This document shows, piece by piece, positions 21,592 to 34,700 of a stretch of 64,000 nucleotides of DNA. The stretch covers positions 1,246,144 through 1,310,143 of the forward strand of contig UYJD01000003.1 in the NCBI GenBank assembly GCA_900618795.1, in the 5' to 3' direction. The notes beneath the pieces were generated by a model. The model made no database searches and had not been told where the DNA came from. It saw only the letters and a list, made by a program, of their open reading frames with translations. The stretch's first letter is position 1. Each line of letters opens with the position of its first letter. A program made the translations under genes and the position numbers. The stretch is from Cyanodermella asteris. Lineage: Eukaryota; Ascomycota; Lecanoromycetes; Ostropales; Stictidaceae.

Positions 21592-24459
21592 AGAAAGAGA
21601 ATGTCATCAAAGCCGGGTTGAGGGCGATGGGCAGCAGCATGTGGCTGGCCGCGACCGTCGACATGGGCAGGATGGCGGTGAAATCCTTGATCTGCCAGTC
21701 CACGGGAATGAAAGTGCCCTCAGCCAGGATGATCATTCCGATGATGGAGATGAGGGCGAAGAGCATGCTCCACTTGAAGCGTTTGAGCACCTTGGGCACC
21801 TCGATGAAGAAGTTGGAGAACTCTGCTTCCTTTGAGGTAGCGCCCCAGGTCATGTCGATCTCGAACATGTGGGCGAGCAGAGCGGACGAGACGTGCAGGG
21901 AAAGGCCGCCGAGGAAGATGGCGAGCATGAAGATCCACTTGAGGTTCTCGAACACTGGAAAAGTTAGCGAAGGCTCCAAATAGAATGAATTTTGGTGGTC
22001 AACTTACAAGATCCGAAGAAGGATTTGTCGCCGATTCTGTACCGCATAATGGCAAGGGCAATGTTACCCAGTCCGTTGAAGACGATGACGATAGAGAACC
22101 AGACTTTCCATGAGTCGATGTAGTACTTGTCGAGGTAACCGTTGAACCAACCGACAGCGAAGTAGTTAGCCAAAGTCATGATCCATGCTGCGCCAATGGC
22201 GTAGTAAGTGCCGATGTAAGAGATGATGGTGATCTTGCTGGTAAAGCGAATGTTGGAAAACAGGAACCTCCTGAACAGAGGAGTGAAAGGACCACGCCAG
22301 AGCCAGGTGCGCATCGGGTTGAAGAGAAGCTCGTTGCAGCCGTAAGCATATTTTTCCCATCTCGCCAGTTCATCGTAGACAGTCAGCGAGACACCCTCCT
22401 TGAACCCTTCACCGGCCCACGATGCGAGGCGGATGATGTAGCCGTTGACTTGGAGACGAAGAGACATGTCGAAGTCCTCAGACACGTGAGACTCGGACCA
22501 GAACTTGTCGTAACCGTCCTCATCCTGGTAGCTGACCTGCTGAATAGCGCTCCAGCGGAGAATAGCGTTGTGACCGACGAAAGGAGCAACGTCACCGTTG
22601 GCAACCGTGTAGCGAATGGCAATGTAGATGAGGTTGGTGAAGAAGGTGATACCGTTCTCGAAGTAGGTGTTGACAACCTGCATGACACCGGAAGAGAATT
22701 GCATGATACCGACTTCGGGGGACTGTTCCATTTCAGAGCAGGCATCAAGCAGGCAATCAGAAGGAACACGAGTGTCGGAGTCGATAAGCAGGATGAAGTC
22801 ACCCATGCGGATGTTGCCATCAGCCCAGGCGACCTTGACCTCGTCAAGAGTCTCGACGAGAGCCTGTTCATACGCGGCGGCCTCATCAATCTGGTTCCAG
22901 TCGTCAGGACGCTCAAGGGCCTGGAGCTTCTCTTCGACCTTGCAGGAAAGCATGAGACCGTAGTTCATGTTCGAGGCCTTCTTGAACTTGCCCTTTCGGG
23001 TGAAGCCGGTGCCGTTCGGGTCGTGCTTAGGTCGTGCAGTCCATCCGATAGAGTTGTCGGCGTAGAAGTCGATACGAGCCTGGCGCTCCTCCTCGTCAAG
23101 GAGCTGGAGACCATCGTCGTTGATGAACATGTTGGCGGAACCACCCTGCAATTCGTAGGTGGACATGGCCTGCTTGATGGACTGGACGGTCGGGGCGATG
23201 ACAGATTCGAGACCTTCCTTGTAGACGGGGCACTGAATAGTGATGTGAGGAAGCTTGCCAGTCAATCTACGCGGCTTGACCGCGGAGTAGAAGCGAGAGT
23301 TCTCCCTCATCTGCTTGATGGGACCAATGCATTGGGCAATGCAACCAAAGATGACCTGAGAGAAGAAGAGTGTGAAGAAGATCTGAACTGGAATGAGGAG
23401 CACGAAAGCCAAGCGAATGTAGTTGTGGTCGACCGTGACTTCGATGGTGACTTGACGGAAACCGGCGCCCAGGAGAGTGATGATCAGAACGAGGGTGCAG
23501 GACACGAGGAAGGTGTTGAGGAGGTTGGTGGGTCGCGAGTCGGGAACTGGTTCGCCGGACTCTTCATCGATCTCAAGCTCGGTGACAGAGGCACCCTTCT
23601 TCATGTCGGCCTTCTCGTCCATATTCTCGCCTTCCTGTTCCTCTCCAAGATCCCAGACAAGTTGAATGAGTTCACCCTCGATTTGCTTCGCGCGGTCAAT
23701 GAGGTTGGTAGGGATGTCGTCCCAGACAACCAGGAGGCCATCCTCGGCGAGGAAAGCAGCCATCTGGTTCTTGCGTGCACGAGGCAGCTCGTCGATAGAA
23801 GGCAGAATCTGAACGCGAAGACCGTTCTTCATCGGCACATCAACGGCCTCGGGCGACCATTGCAAGAATGTCTTGATGACTCGAGAGTTGATGGTCATGG
23901 CGCTGGGAACGTTCAAAACGGCGAGGGCCCTAGCGAGCTCTGACTCGGCGAGCTCAGGTGGACTGGAGACGTAGTTACCACGAGACTTCTTGAGGAGGAC
24001 ACCCTCAATTTCGCCAACAGCTTCGCTGACCCAAAGCTGCGCACACTGCTTCTGGTAAAGAGAGGTGGCCATGATTTCCAATCGCAAGTCGTCGCTGAAA
24101 GCCTGGCTTCTCATCGAAGGCGTTACCGAGTTGCTGCCGCGTCGTGATCGGTAAGCGGGCGTCCTCCATGGTGTCGGTAGCTCTGAGTGAGTGCCTCCAG
24201 GCGTGCGTCGGCCATACGAAGCTGGGATCGAAGGCACTTCGGGGACTTCATCTTGCCTACCGTTCCAAGGATAAGATGATCGAGAAATCTCTGAGCTTGC
24301 CCTCGAAGGACCGTCACGTCGGTCAATCTTGGTGATTCCGTCGCTGCCGATTTCCCTCATCTCAAGCTGTCGGGACTCATCTGCACTCTTTGTTGACGCA
24401 GAATCAGCTGCGACGGCGGCAGCCTTCTCGTCAAAAGGGTTCTCGTGCTCGCCAGACAT
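21590..24459 (-). CDS. Polytopic family 2 glycosyltransferase (fungal chitin/hyaluronan-synthase-like)
   Basis: Exons 22008..24459 and 21590..21954 give 938 aa. The ATG at 24459 has a good context (CACCATGTC); the frame opens four codons earlier with TTG. About 300 cytosolic, partly low-complexity residues precede two membrane segments (about 320-375). The GT2 domain follows: QCPVYKEG, FINDDG (about 447), LLIDSDTR (about 560) and SEDFDMS (about 661). A chain-polymerase motif appears as ELARW rather than QxxRW (about 698). At least five more membrane segments close the protein. The family is conserved in filamentous ascomycetes and is expected to extrude a surface polysaccharide at the plasma membrane; the product is not known to me. 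It is divergent from a GH16 enzyme, consistent with wall biology. Confidence 0.85.
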
Positions 24460-26675
24460 GGTGCCGATCAATGTCGATCACTGGCGGGCTAAGAGAGGAT
24501 TAATTAAAGACAGGGTGGAGGAGTAACGAGCGAGTACAGGGAAGAGCGCTGGGATAAAAAGCGAGCGGACGACAGTACAAGAGCAAACCAGCTCAGGTCT
24601 CGAATCTCTGGTGGCCACGGAAAGACGAGACGCCTGGAGCGGCCGGGAGCTCGAGAAAGGCAGCCTCAAGACGCACGGTACACACCGAAAAAGCGTGTAA
24701 ATTCAGCAGAGCAGAAGCACATGGCAGGGGTCGTGTATCTGGTGGCTCTGGACCAGACAGCTCTGGCGCGGCTGCTGTTGCTGTAAACAGAGAGCCTTTG
24801 GAAGCGTGGCTGTCTCTTCCAGACTAGAGCAAGCCATGGCTTCGGGCATAAACGCGAAGCCAGCTGTAGTGCTAGGGCCAGGGGCGTAAGGCCTCGGAAA
24901 GCCGAATAACCAAAAGTGGTAAGTTCTCTTCTGGCCAGGCACAGCAAGGAAGAAAGCTTGCCAAAATTCGACCCGGCGATAATCTGACAGTCATGGCGCG
25001 AGCGGCATGATACCGTAGCCACATTTCCTTACCTTTGCCAGATCGTATAGCCTGCTTTCCAACCACGATAAGGAGGGCGGATCTGACTCTAGCCTTGTTA
25101 GCTCTCGCAAGCGAGCCGTTGCATCTCCCGGATCTGGTATGAGCCACGTTATTTTAAGCGAGACCTAGACGCTCTCGGCTAGAGATCGAGAAAAGTCGAT
25201 AATCTCCCTTGCGATACGATTGTGCAAGATTGCGATGCTGCACGCTTGCATATCGAAGTCCCGATGGTCAGCCATCAGCACACCACGGTGAGCACTGCTG
25301 CAAGAATCTGCTGGCCTGGTGAGAGGACACACTCGCGTCCCTCGAGAAGCCGGTCAAGTTCAGCGGCCGCCACGAAATGAGGTGGCCAGACCTGAAGACG
25401 CCTCGAAGAATTGAGGAGATGAAGCATTTCGACGCCCACGCGAGAGTCGAGGTACAGGGCCGAAAAGCATGGATTGGCAGCCGGTGCACGAACAGGTCAG
25501 CCATGGGAAGCATCGTCAGGAACAAAGTTCAAAAGGATTTGACAGGTGGACAGCCAGAACGCAGTGCGACGAGATTGTCGGGGCGTGGGAGAGGTCGTGT
25601 CGCCGACTCCGAGGTGCCAATAGGAGTCTCTCAGCCACACGTATATTACAGGAACAGTGTAAAGAAACGGAGATACTATCTCTTGGCGGACGGTCCAGTC
25701 CAACCGGTGTGGATATGAGACAGCCAACCATGAGCCTCGACTTGTGCACCTCGACCAAACGAGTCACCGAGGGTCCATGGCGTGGTCCGTAGCGCCAGGC
25801 ACAGTCCGCTCATGGCGGCAGCTTCGTTGACGCTCACAGGCTTGCAGGTTACACCCTCCAAACTGGGAGCTGTCAGGCAGTAGACCACGCGGCCACGTCG
25901 AGATGGAACCGAGAGCCTCGCTTGCCCTTGTCGACAGCAGGATAGCGAGCAAGCCATGCGGCTTTGACATTCACAGCTCCGGCAGAGAGTGGACCACTGG
26001 ACTTGAGATGGATTATGCCTGCATCGTGGGATTTACTGTCAAGATATCCACCCGGCGGCTCGAGTGAGCAGACTCCCTCTGGGAGTGTCTCGGCAGAGTA
26101 ATTCTTGGTGATTGGTGAGCACTCAACCCTGCATTATTCCGGTCGTCGCTTTTCTCCAGCGCTGTGTCTTGCAAGAGCGCGTGCCGTTACTGTTCTGTCA
26201 GGTGTCTGCCGATTGCTGGTGACGGTCGTCTGGGTACGAGGCTGTTCGAGACATGTACTGCACCATGACCCCGTGGCCGGGGAGACTCGACCAGATCGAT
26301 CGCAGACAGAGTTCTGAGCACTGGCCGGGCTCCGGGCTGCTTGATCAGCCAGAAGAGCCGTGGCTTCGGAAAGTCAGGCATCGTTTGCGCGGTCGTTCTT
26401 TTCGAACATTCGCGCCATGCTCAAGCTTCCTGGCCTAGCCAGCCGTCGGAGCATGTTTGCGAGGGCCCGCTTCTCTGCACGCATGCTAGCTAGCTCTGCT
26501 TTCGCCTGTGCGTCCTATCAGTTGCGTCTTATAGCTTCTAGCTATATCTCAGTGTTCTTCACTTTTGTCCCTGCAGACCTGGTCCTTGCCGTCCACCTTT
26601 ACTTTCGCTCTCACCCGACCTCCTCGTCCTCTCATAGTCCTATAGTATCTTAATTACTTCTTGCATATACTCGCA
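24460..26675. promoter_or_regulatory. Divergent promoter interval, 2.2 kb, between GT2 and GH16 genes
   Basis: Both flanking genes point outward, so this holds both promoters and leaders. Open frames of up to 118 codons occur on both strands but have no domains. A pyrimidine-rich stretch (about 26560-26660) just before the GH16 start is typical of a fungal core promoter and leader. Confidence 0.4.
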
Positions 26676-28076
26676 ATGGCGGAGAAATCTGCTGCCCCGA
26701 GCGTCAACACGGTCACTGTTGATCATGCAGACCACGACCACCAAGAATCTTCACTGGCCCCGGTATCGAACCCTTTCGCCTCGCCCTTCGCCTCTACTCG
26801 CGCCAGCTCTGTTCACAACTCTTCCGCCATTGACTTTGGCGCACAAGGCCCTTCACAGTATTTCCGCTCCAGGCGGATAAAGAAGGGCGAGGTCGAGCGA
26901 CCATGGCTGGAGAAGAAGGACCCGCGTGAGAAGTGGGTCACCATCATTCCGCTGATTGGCATCGCCCTGGGTATCGGTATCTGCGGTATCCTCATCTGGG
27001 ACGGGTTGCGCAGCGTGGTCAACCACAACTACTGCGAAGTCTTGAACGAGAACTGGGCCAACGGCATCAACGACAAGGTCTGGACCAAGGAAGTTCAAGC
27101 TGGCGGATTTGGCAATGGCGAATTCGAAATCACCACCGGCAACGACGAGAACGTCTTCGTCAAGGACGGAATGCTCCACATCAAGCCCACCCTGCAGGAC
27201 GAGAAGCTGATCAACGAGAACAATGTCATCAACCTGACCGAGAGCGGCACCTGCACCGGAACCGTGTGGAACCAGTGCGTCACCAGCACAAACACCACCA
27301 ACGGCACCATCGTCCAGCCCGTCAAGTCCGGCCGCATCACCACCCTCAAGGGCGCCACCATCAAGTACGGCCGCGTCGAGGTCGAGGCCCAGATTCCCCA
27401 GGGCGACTGGCTGTGGCCCGCCATCTGGCTGCTCCCCGTCAACAGCACCTACGGCCCGTGGCCCATGTCCGGCGAGATCGACATTATGGAATCGCGCGGC
27501 AACAACTACACCTACCCCGAGGGCGGCAACAACATCATCTCCTCAACCCTGCACTGGGGCCCCAACCCGTCGAACGACGCGTTCTGGCGCACCAACAACA
27601 AGCAAAAGGCCCTGCACACCACCTACGCCAAGGGCTTCAACACCTACGGTCTCGAGTGGTCCGAGAAGTACCTGTTCACCTACGTCAACTCGCGCCTCAT
27701 GCAGGTCCTCTACGTCAACTTCGACCAGCCTCTCTGGCAGCGCGGTAACTTCCCATTGTCTGACTCCAACGGTACCCGCATCGCAGACCCGTGGAGCCAG
27801 ACTGGACAGCCGTCGACACCGTTCGACCAGGAGTTCTACCTCATCCTCAACGTCGCCGTCGGTGGCACCAATGGTTGGTTCCAGGACGGCGTCAACGGTA
27901 AGCCGTGGGTCGACGCTTCGCCGTATGCGAAGAAGGACTTCTGGAACGCCAAGGACACCTGGTACCCTACCTGGCAGGGTAACGGTGGTGGCGACGGACA
28001 GATGGCGATCAAGAGCGTCAAGATGTGGCAGCAGGAGGGTTACAAGGGCTGCACTAATGGAGTCAAGCTTCGATGA
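26676..28076 (+). CDS. GH16 family glycosidase, type II membrane protein
   Basis: A single exon of 466 aa. The ATG at 26676 is the first in frame. About 85 cytosolic residues precede a membrane segment at about 87-112 (WVTIIPLIGIALGIGIC). The lumenal or extracellular part is a GH16 fold: catalytic signature GEIDIMES (E-x-D-x-x-E) near residue 266, substrate-face pieces WPAIWLLP and FNTYGLEWSEKYL, and a C-terminal FDQEFYLILNVAVGGTNGW. Several N-glycosylation sequons occur. Family knowledge: such enzymes cut or bind beta-1,3(/1,4)-glucan; membrane-anchored forms related to Kre6/Skn1 or to glucan-binding proteins act in wall remodelling. Activity is likely since the catalytic Glu residues are intact. 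Strong GC-rich third positions suggest high expression. Confidence 0.92.
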   Translation: MAEKSAAPSVNTVTVDHADHDHQESSLAPVSNPFASPFASTRASSVHNSSAIDFGAQGPSQYFRSRRIKKGEVERPWLEKKDPREKWVTIIPLIGIALGIGICGILIWDGLRSVVNHNYCEVLNENWANGINDKVWTKEVQAGGFGNGEFEITTGNDENVFVKDGMLHIKPTLQDEKLINENNVINLTESGTCTGTVWNQCVTSTNTTNGTIVQPVKSGRITTLKGATIKYGRVEVEAQIPQGDWLWPAIWLLPVNSTYGPWPMSGEIDIMESRGNNYTYPEGGNNIISSTLHWGPNPSNDAFWRTNNKQKALHTTYAKGFNTYGLEWSEKYLFTYVNSRLMQVLYVNFDQPLWQRGNFPLSDSNGTRIADPWSQTGQPSTPFDQEFYLILNVAVGGTNGWFQDGVNGKPWVDASPYAKKDFWNAKDTWYPTWQGNGGGDGQMAIKSVKMWQQEGYKGCTNGVKLR

Positions 28077-31000
28077 TCGAATCATGGCCACGGCGAGACA
28101 GGGGGAAAAATCCTAGTGTTCGGGCTAGCAGCCACTGCCTGAAAATCACATCTTCTGCTTGGCTTTTTTTGTTGGGGCTCTTTGGGCGAGAGATACAACC
28201 GGGTGGCCCGGTCGATGACACGATACCATGGCGTTTGAGCACAAACTTGCATATAGAACGGCGTTGGATGGGAGATACCAGATACATGCGACCGAAACAC
28301 TTTTGGAGGGCCGCCGATAGCAGTATACTCTGATTACTATTACCAATGATCACATACACAATCCATATCTTTGATCTCCACAAGCGCCTCACACCAAGCC
28401 TTGTATAGATTGTGATAACGCACAGCAGGCTGCGAAATGATTGCGACGGCCGCCGGGGCCAAAGCTTTAGGGAGAATAGCGTGGTGGCTGCTCAATCTCC
28501 CCATTAATCGCCGGGATCCATGCAGACATGCGCCCGGTACCCACTGATGATAGAACACTGTCCACTGTGCGCCATCGCATTTCGCTCGCCCAAAGCCATG
28601 CAATCTGCACATGGCCATGTTCGAACGCTGGGGCGGCTTGAAGGTATCCTGCAGGCTTGTGACGGTCCACGAGCGGGGTCGCAAACAATGCAGGCCGAAC
28701 ATGCGGCGAAGGGGGGAAGGGGGCCTTGAAACCCATCATCGCACAATAAATGCGAAGCTTGTCAGCAGCTTCCGTAAAGGGAGGATCCGCTGGCAGAGCT
28801 ACGGAATGTAGTTGGGGCGTTATCCGTTTTTGTCGCTCATGGAGGGTGAACTACTGGGCATGGCAGGATTTTCGACTTCGGCAGCATCGGCCAACACGGG
28901 AGATCGTCTCCGCTATGCCGATAAATGACAGTGAGCAGAATATTATCAGCGACACGGAGAAGGACAACGTCGATATGCCAGCGCAGCATTATTACTCTTG
29001 CTGACCAGTAGTCCTCACAGCAACGTGCCAGCTTTCATACGAACTCAATCGCTCATAAGTTAAGTTTTCGATCTTCTTTGGAGAGTTTTGATCGCCGTGA
29101 GACGACGATCGGAGCATAAACACTATTTCAGACTCGGGTCGAAGTCAACAGTCACATACTTTGACGGAATTTGACGCTTTCGTGGATCATGCCAAATGTC
29201 AGATCTCGACATTCAGGGTGCTTTCCACCATTTCGATCATGGTGGCAGCAGTTTCGGGAGCTGAACAGCCAGGCAAGCACATGGCACTGACCGCAGCAGT
29301 AACTCTCCGGAAGGCGTAGCTCTTCCAGATTCAACAAACCATCGTATTGGCTAGATGACTTTCAATAATGCGAAAAAGCGCACGTCTGCCAATCTCGGCC
29401 AATAGCCTCGTGGGCCGACTCATGTTTGTCTGTGAGCCCACTCGCAGGCCTGCTTGCAGCTGCATGAACGGGCTGCCTTCCGCGAGCGACGAATCCTCGT
29501 CCGCAGCATCCTTGCATATCGGGCAAGAGATGTTGCCTTGATGGAAGGACTGGTGCGAGTAGGCGGTGGTCAGGCCGACGACCACCTGATGAGAATGCTG
29601 CACTGCGCTACAGCCGGTCGTTGACCAGCGTTTCACAGTATCTCAACAATGGGTTGACGCTAGGCAGGGATCAAGGATGGTGAGCTGAATTATTCTTAGA
29701 AAAGACGAAAAGCTTGTGAGCTTGCAGCACAACACGAAGCCGTACGGAGCACTGCGTGGATGGCAATAATGCCGCCCGCCAACTATGAGGTGTGATGATG
29801 GCGGCCAGCCTTGACGGTTGATGCTGCCTCCTTGCACGGCCTTTTTGTGAAGCCGTGATATTATTTTCTCTGTTGGGATCAGTTGCAGTAAGGAAGCGGC
29901 ATGGGGCCCCGGACCTTGCGCATGGCAGGATCTCAATCGAAGGCTCCCAGTGAACAGTCCGAGCAAATGGCGATTCGATGTACGGTGGCCAGCATCGGCC
30001 CACTTTTATCGCGACACGCGCCGTGTAATGGAGTTGCGATAGCAGACTTGGTCGTTATCTTCCTATCGTTCTCGAAGAGCACGAGAACGTCGCCGCTGCA
30101 TGTCGTGCTCCAACCGTACGAGAAGCGGAATCAACATGCGTCCCAACGTGCCGGGGTCTGGAACGTATGGCTGCAGGTGTCACGGCCATCAAAGACCGTC
30201 AAAAGCTGTCAAAACAACCCGACGACACGCAAATCTGAAGCAGCCTCACGAAGCATATCACAAGCCATCGCCGAAGGTACGTACCGATCGTAGCTCGTTC
30301 TATACGGCCTAGACTCTCCAGGGCTGAGATGGCACCCTGCACATCACGCTCGACTCAGCTGCAAAGTTGAAAACGCCTCCCTCGGTAGCAGATTGGCATG
30401 GCGTTTCCAGCCCTCTCGATTTCATGCGGGCGACCGTAAAACGACAGCAAGGGTCGACGTCTGGATTGACATCGTACAAGTAGCAGAACGACGCGGCCAC
30501 GGTGCGGGCTGTTGAGAGTTGAGGCAACAATTGATGAGACACAGATCCCCGTGAGACACCCCGGCTGTTGAGCAGCGACCGGGACCCAAGCACTTTTTTT
30601 TCTGCGGGCCTCTGGTTTGACGCAACCCGGCTGCGGAACGTTCGTTGGCCCAGACCGTGCGGTCTTAGGAAATCGAAGGGAAGGACTCGAAAAGCTGCGG
30701 TTCCACTTTGGGCCACAAGCTTCGGCCCTAGTCCCTTGGAGTGTTGATACGAAAAATTGAAATAAAACGTGTATCGGAGCGAGCGCTGTGGCGGTGTCAG
30801 TGGCTGAAGACTGTCTGCCTCGGCAACGACGTTCGGCCAGGATGCCGGAGTTCAAGCTCGAGACGGTCTTGGCCTTGGAACATGGCATATGCAATGCCAT
30901 GGAATGAGATCGTGCGATCAGGTAGTGGCTCTTATACATTGCAGCTAGCTGTAGACAGATTCTATCAGAAGCCTGACGAAAGCAAGGCCGATGACCTCGC

Positions 31001-31725
31001 AAGCATAAAAAGGACCTTGGCTATGGTTAAGCACGCAATATGCAAGTCGGTGTAGCAAAACATCCCTGTGTACGAGCTGCACGGTGCGATGCAGCTAGAG
31101 CTGCACGATAAGACTCGGGCAGATCGATCTGCTAGCAACAGATCTCTCGTGTATACCTGCTCGAGGAGGAAGTGGGAGAGTGGAGAAAGTCGATTGGCGT
31201 TCATGCAAGGCTGTCCGCCAGACGCTTCTATTTTTCTGAGCTCCAAAAAATCACGAGAAACAATCCTCGGCGACCGGCCCCATAGACATTCATTCTCATT
31301 CCGGCGGACGAGACACGAGGGCCATGAAAGTAGACATGTCCTTCGAGAAGGCGCCACCACGTGGATCCATGCCCAGTTGTTCGTTCGCCTGCATTTTGAA
31401 TTTGTGACGTGTTTGCTGCTGACGACAAGTTCCGTCTCCGAAATGTCGTGGAAAACTGCCAGAAGAACTCTCCTCGCGAAGTCAAACCATGACCGAGCCG
31501 ATGAGGCTTGCGGCAACTTTCAGCTGGATACTGAAAAGGCATCTTGACAGTCTGCCAATCTCTGATGATGAACGACTTGCGGCACATAGAGATGTCTCAA
31601 CCCAGCTATCTACCTACATGGATTGCCAGAGTCGGAACGAGAACGGAAAGAGGTCAACAGCTATGCTGAACGATCATAATTGTTCGGATTCGTCGTATAT
31701 ACATGAATTTGATTCTCTTCGCCGT
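28077..31725. other. Gene-poor interval, 3.6 kb
   Basis: No supported gene. Candidates examined: a Cys-rich minus-strand frame at 28504..28746 (begins TTG), a CPIC-containing frame at 29331..29636 (begins GTG), and frames at 30355..31002 and 31068..31547 with no domains. No repeats or element remnants were recognised. The right end is the 3' flank of UTP10. Confidence 0.4.
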
Positions 31726-34700
31726 CTACTGTAGCATCGGCGTCAAGCTCTCCCCAATCACGGCCTCGATCTTCGAAACCCAGGCTCGTGTCTCGTTTTG
31801 AACATCTTCGTCGTCGTCCTCGAGTGCCTCGCTAATGAAAGGAAGCATCTCGGGCAGGTGTGTGAGCCATTCATCGCTGAGCGTCTCAGTCAGTCGCCGC
31901 TGACAACCAAGTGCTGCCAATCTCACTGGCGTTTCCTCGGAGCGCAAGTGCATCAGCAGTGCACTGTTTATCGCCTTCTGGTTCTCGGAAGAATCTGCCG
32001 CGGAAGCGAACGATACGATACAGGGCGTCAAGTATTCTCGCACATCTTTTGTGAGCTCAGTCGCTCGCTCCAGTTGCGCGATCAGAGGTCCGCAAATGGT
32101 TTCAAAGCGGCTCGGTGCTTGGAAGTATTCGTCCTGGTCGTGTTCGAAAGCTGCATGCAAAGTCTGCATGATCCGGATCCAAAGGATTTCAGCATAGCTG
32201 CTCTCGGTGGTTCTGTTCTGAAGCATTGTGGCAGCATCATCGACGATCATACCAGCGTAGCCAGTGACAATGGACTTCAGTGTGTCGAAAAAGTGATGCA
32301 AGAACTTGTACAATGTCGCATGGCGAGAGATCATACGCGCCGCTTGCTTCGGCTCTGCTGACCACTCCAGCATCCGCATGAATAATGGACGGAAGCTGCT
32401 GTCGTTCAACTTGTAAATCAGCTGTACCATAACCTGGGAGGCCAGCTCTTCGACTTGCTCCAGCTCTTGCACGTCATACCGTGTATTCGATTCGCCTGAG
32501 AGCAATGTGCCGGTGTCGAGAACCTGCAGAAAGATTGCGAGCAGATTCTGGCTCAATTTTGCTGCCGTTCTCTTCGATATATTGGAAACGATCGTCTGAA
32601 GAACGTGAAGGTGCTGCACCATGGAGCTGACACCGTTGTCCACGGCGTCAGACCAAGTCACGCCCAACGCACTAATACAATCCTGTGACTCTGAATCCTC
32701 GCGACGCTTCGCTAAGACGTCAAGTGTAGATGCACGGTCACTTGACGTGTCCTCTGATAGCCTGTCATTCCCAGCTGCTGCGGAGCATAGTCGCAAGAGC
32801 TTTTCGATATCCCTTTTGGTGACATAAGGTGAGAGATTGTCGAGAATTGCAGCGAACATAGCCAAGGCTGCACTTAGCACAGCAGCGTTCGGTTCACTAG
32901 AGACGTATCGTTCGCAACCTTGGAACGTCAATTTTAGGATCTTCGGCAGGAGAGGAACAAGCGCCTCGCCTAGTGTCTGGAACGCTGTCGCCAGGCAGAA
33001 GAGAGCCAACACACGCGTGTTGCCATTCTCAGAAAGAAGACATTTGTTGGAAGCGATAGCCTTGAGTATCGACATGGTGACTTCTGGATTCTTCTTCCCG
33101 AAGCGTTCGACGATGCTATCTGTGCAGGACAGGATGGTCTGAATCAATTTGACGTCTTCGTTCTCCTCAAGCAAAGTCTGCAATCTGGGTATGAGCCCAA
33201 TGCATGCCCTCTGGGCTGCCTCATCTTTGACTCGAATCTTGCTTACTCTCTCCTCGACAGACCTGAGCACCTGACTATATATCTCCAGGTCTTTGCCGGC
33301 TAACAGCGGTTCCATTCCATTAATTGTTTCGTGGATTGGCATCAGGCCGAGTAAGGCGTCTATCAACTGACTGCAAGCCACCGATGCCTTCTTATGTGAT
33401 TGCACAAGGGGACCAAGTCGGAGGGTATGCTCAATCGTTTCCGTGTATGTCTTTCGTAAAGCTGTTGCCTGTTCGTCGTCCTTCGTCGAGAAGTTCGCGA
33501 GGCTGCGATGCAACTCGGAGTGCTGCAAGAACTTTACAACCAAGACCAGAAAGTTGACAGCCACAGACAATCGAACTTTGCGGTCCTTGGACGGGATGAT
33601 CTGTGCGGTGAGCGATGTTGCGGTCTCTTGGCAAGCATCGCGAACCAGATCGATCGAAGCTTTAAGCGTCTGTACCTGGATGACTGGATCGTACCTCGCA
33701 AATAATCCGACGAGGAAATCTCTGACAGACTCGGAACGGCCATGCTTATCAACGAAAAGAAGCACAACCAGGTGAAGCGACTCTTCAGGACCAAGCTGCT
33801 TGATCAGTGAAGAGAACAAAGGCAAGCGTCGGTCTGCCGGAATGTGGTCGTACGAAACGACAAAGCTCAGAAGCACACGGACCTTGGCTTCTTGCAGACC
33901 AGTTTTCTGCTCGCGGAATGAACCTAGGAGAGGAGGGATGATGGACTTGATGGCCAGATCTGCCACATGAACAGAAAATTCATCGCCATGCTGCAAAACT
34001 GATTGTCCCATCCTTGTAAAGACTGGCATAACGTGGTGCATGATGGTGTCAGGGAAGGCGCGAGCTAAGGTCGAAATGAGGGACAAAGCCGATCGCTGGA
34101 CTTGTGCGCTTGGAGATGTTTGGAATATATCAACAACAACGTCAACGGAAACAGTGTTAGTGCTGAGCTTAGTGCTCACATCCTCCGAGATGTCTGCGAC
34201 GACCCCAGTCAATGAGTCAAGGAGGATAGCTTGAACGTAATGTATCTGACTTCCCAGGCCGGTTGTGAGGCTGTGTAGTTCGGTCAGAAGGTGATTGAGC
34301 TGCTGGAGTAATGCGCGATCGTCTCGGCTCTGAGAATGATCGACGAGCTCAAGGACAAACGACCATTGCTGTAGCACCTCTGTTGCGGCATTTGTACTGC
34401 CATTAACGTGACCAGTCTCCGTCTTCCTCCGCTTCGACGATCCCAGATCAGCCGTTACCGTGTCGGAAAGACTGGGGAGCATGCCAACGAGAGCACGAAG
34501 TGCTGGAGTTGAAAGACTGACCGAGCGAAGGGCTTCGGTCGCACTGTCTGATAATGTAGTAACGCTATTGGATGCTTCTCGCTGAACGTCGAACATGGCT
34601 TCTGCAACATGAGTCTGTTTCTCCGGCTTCATCGATGACCAGAGCTTCACGACACGCTGTATGGCAGCCTGCCGAAGCGTATCCGCGACTTTCTCATCGG

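Noticed and set aside
22450-23943. A 497-codon open frame on the plus strand
   Set aside because: It lies wholly antisense to the glycosyltransferase exon, has no domains, and its composition mirrors the codon bias of the true gene.
26933-28091. Long open frames on both strands overlapping the GH16 gene
   Set aside because: Arg/Gln/His-rich or Val-rich shadow readings caused by GC-rich third positions; the GH16 frame has catalytic motifs.
28504-28746. Cys-rich 80-codon minus-strand frame resembling an effector
   Set aside because: It begins with TTG, has no signal peptide, and the other frames are equally open.
29152-29636. Two adjacent minus-strand frames with CPIC and Cys-rich stretches, like a zinc-finger remnant
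   Set aside because: The first begins with GTG, the two are in different frames without a convincing splice, and no family pattern emerges.
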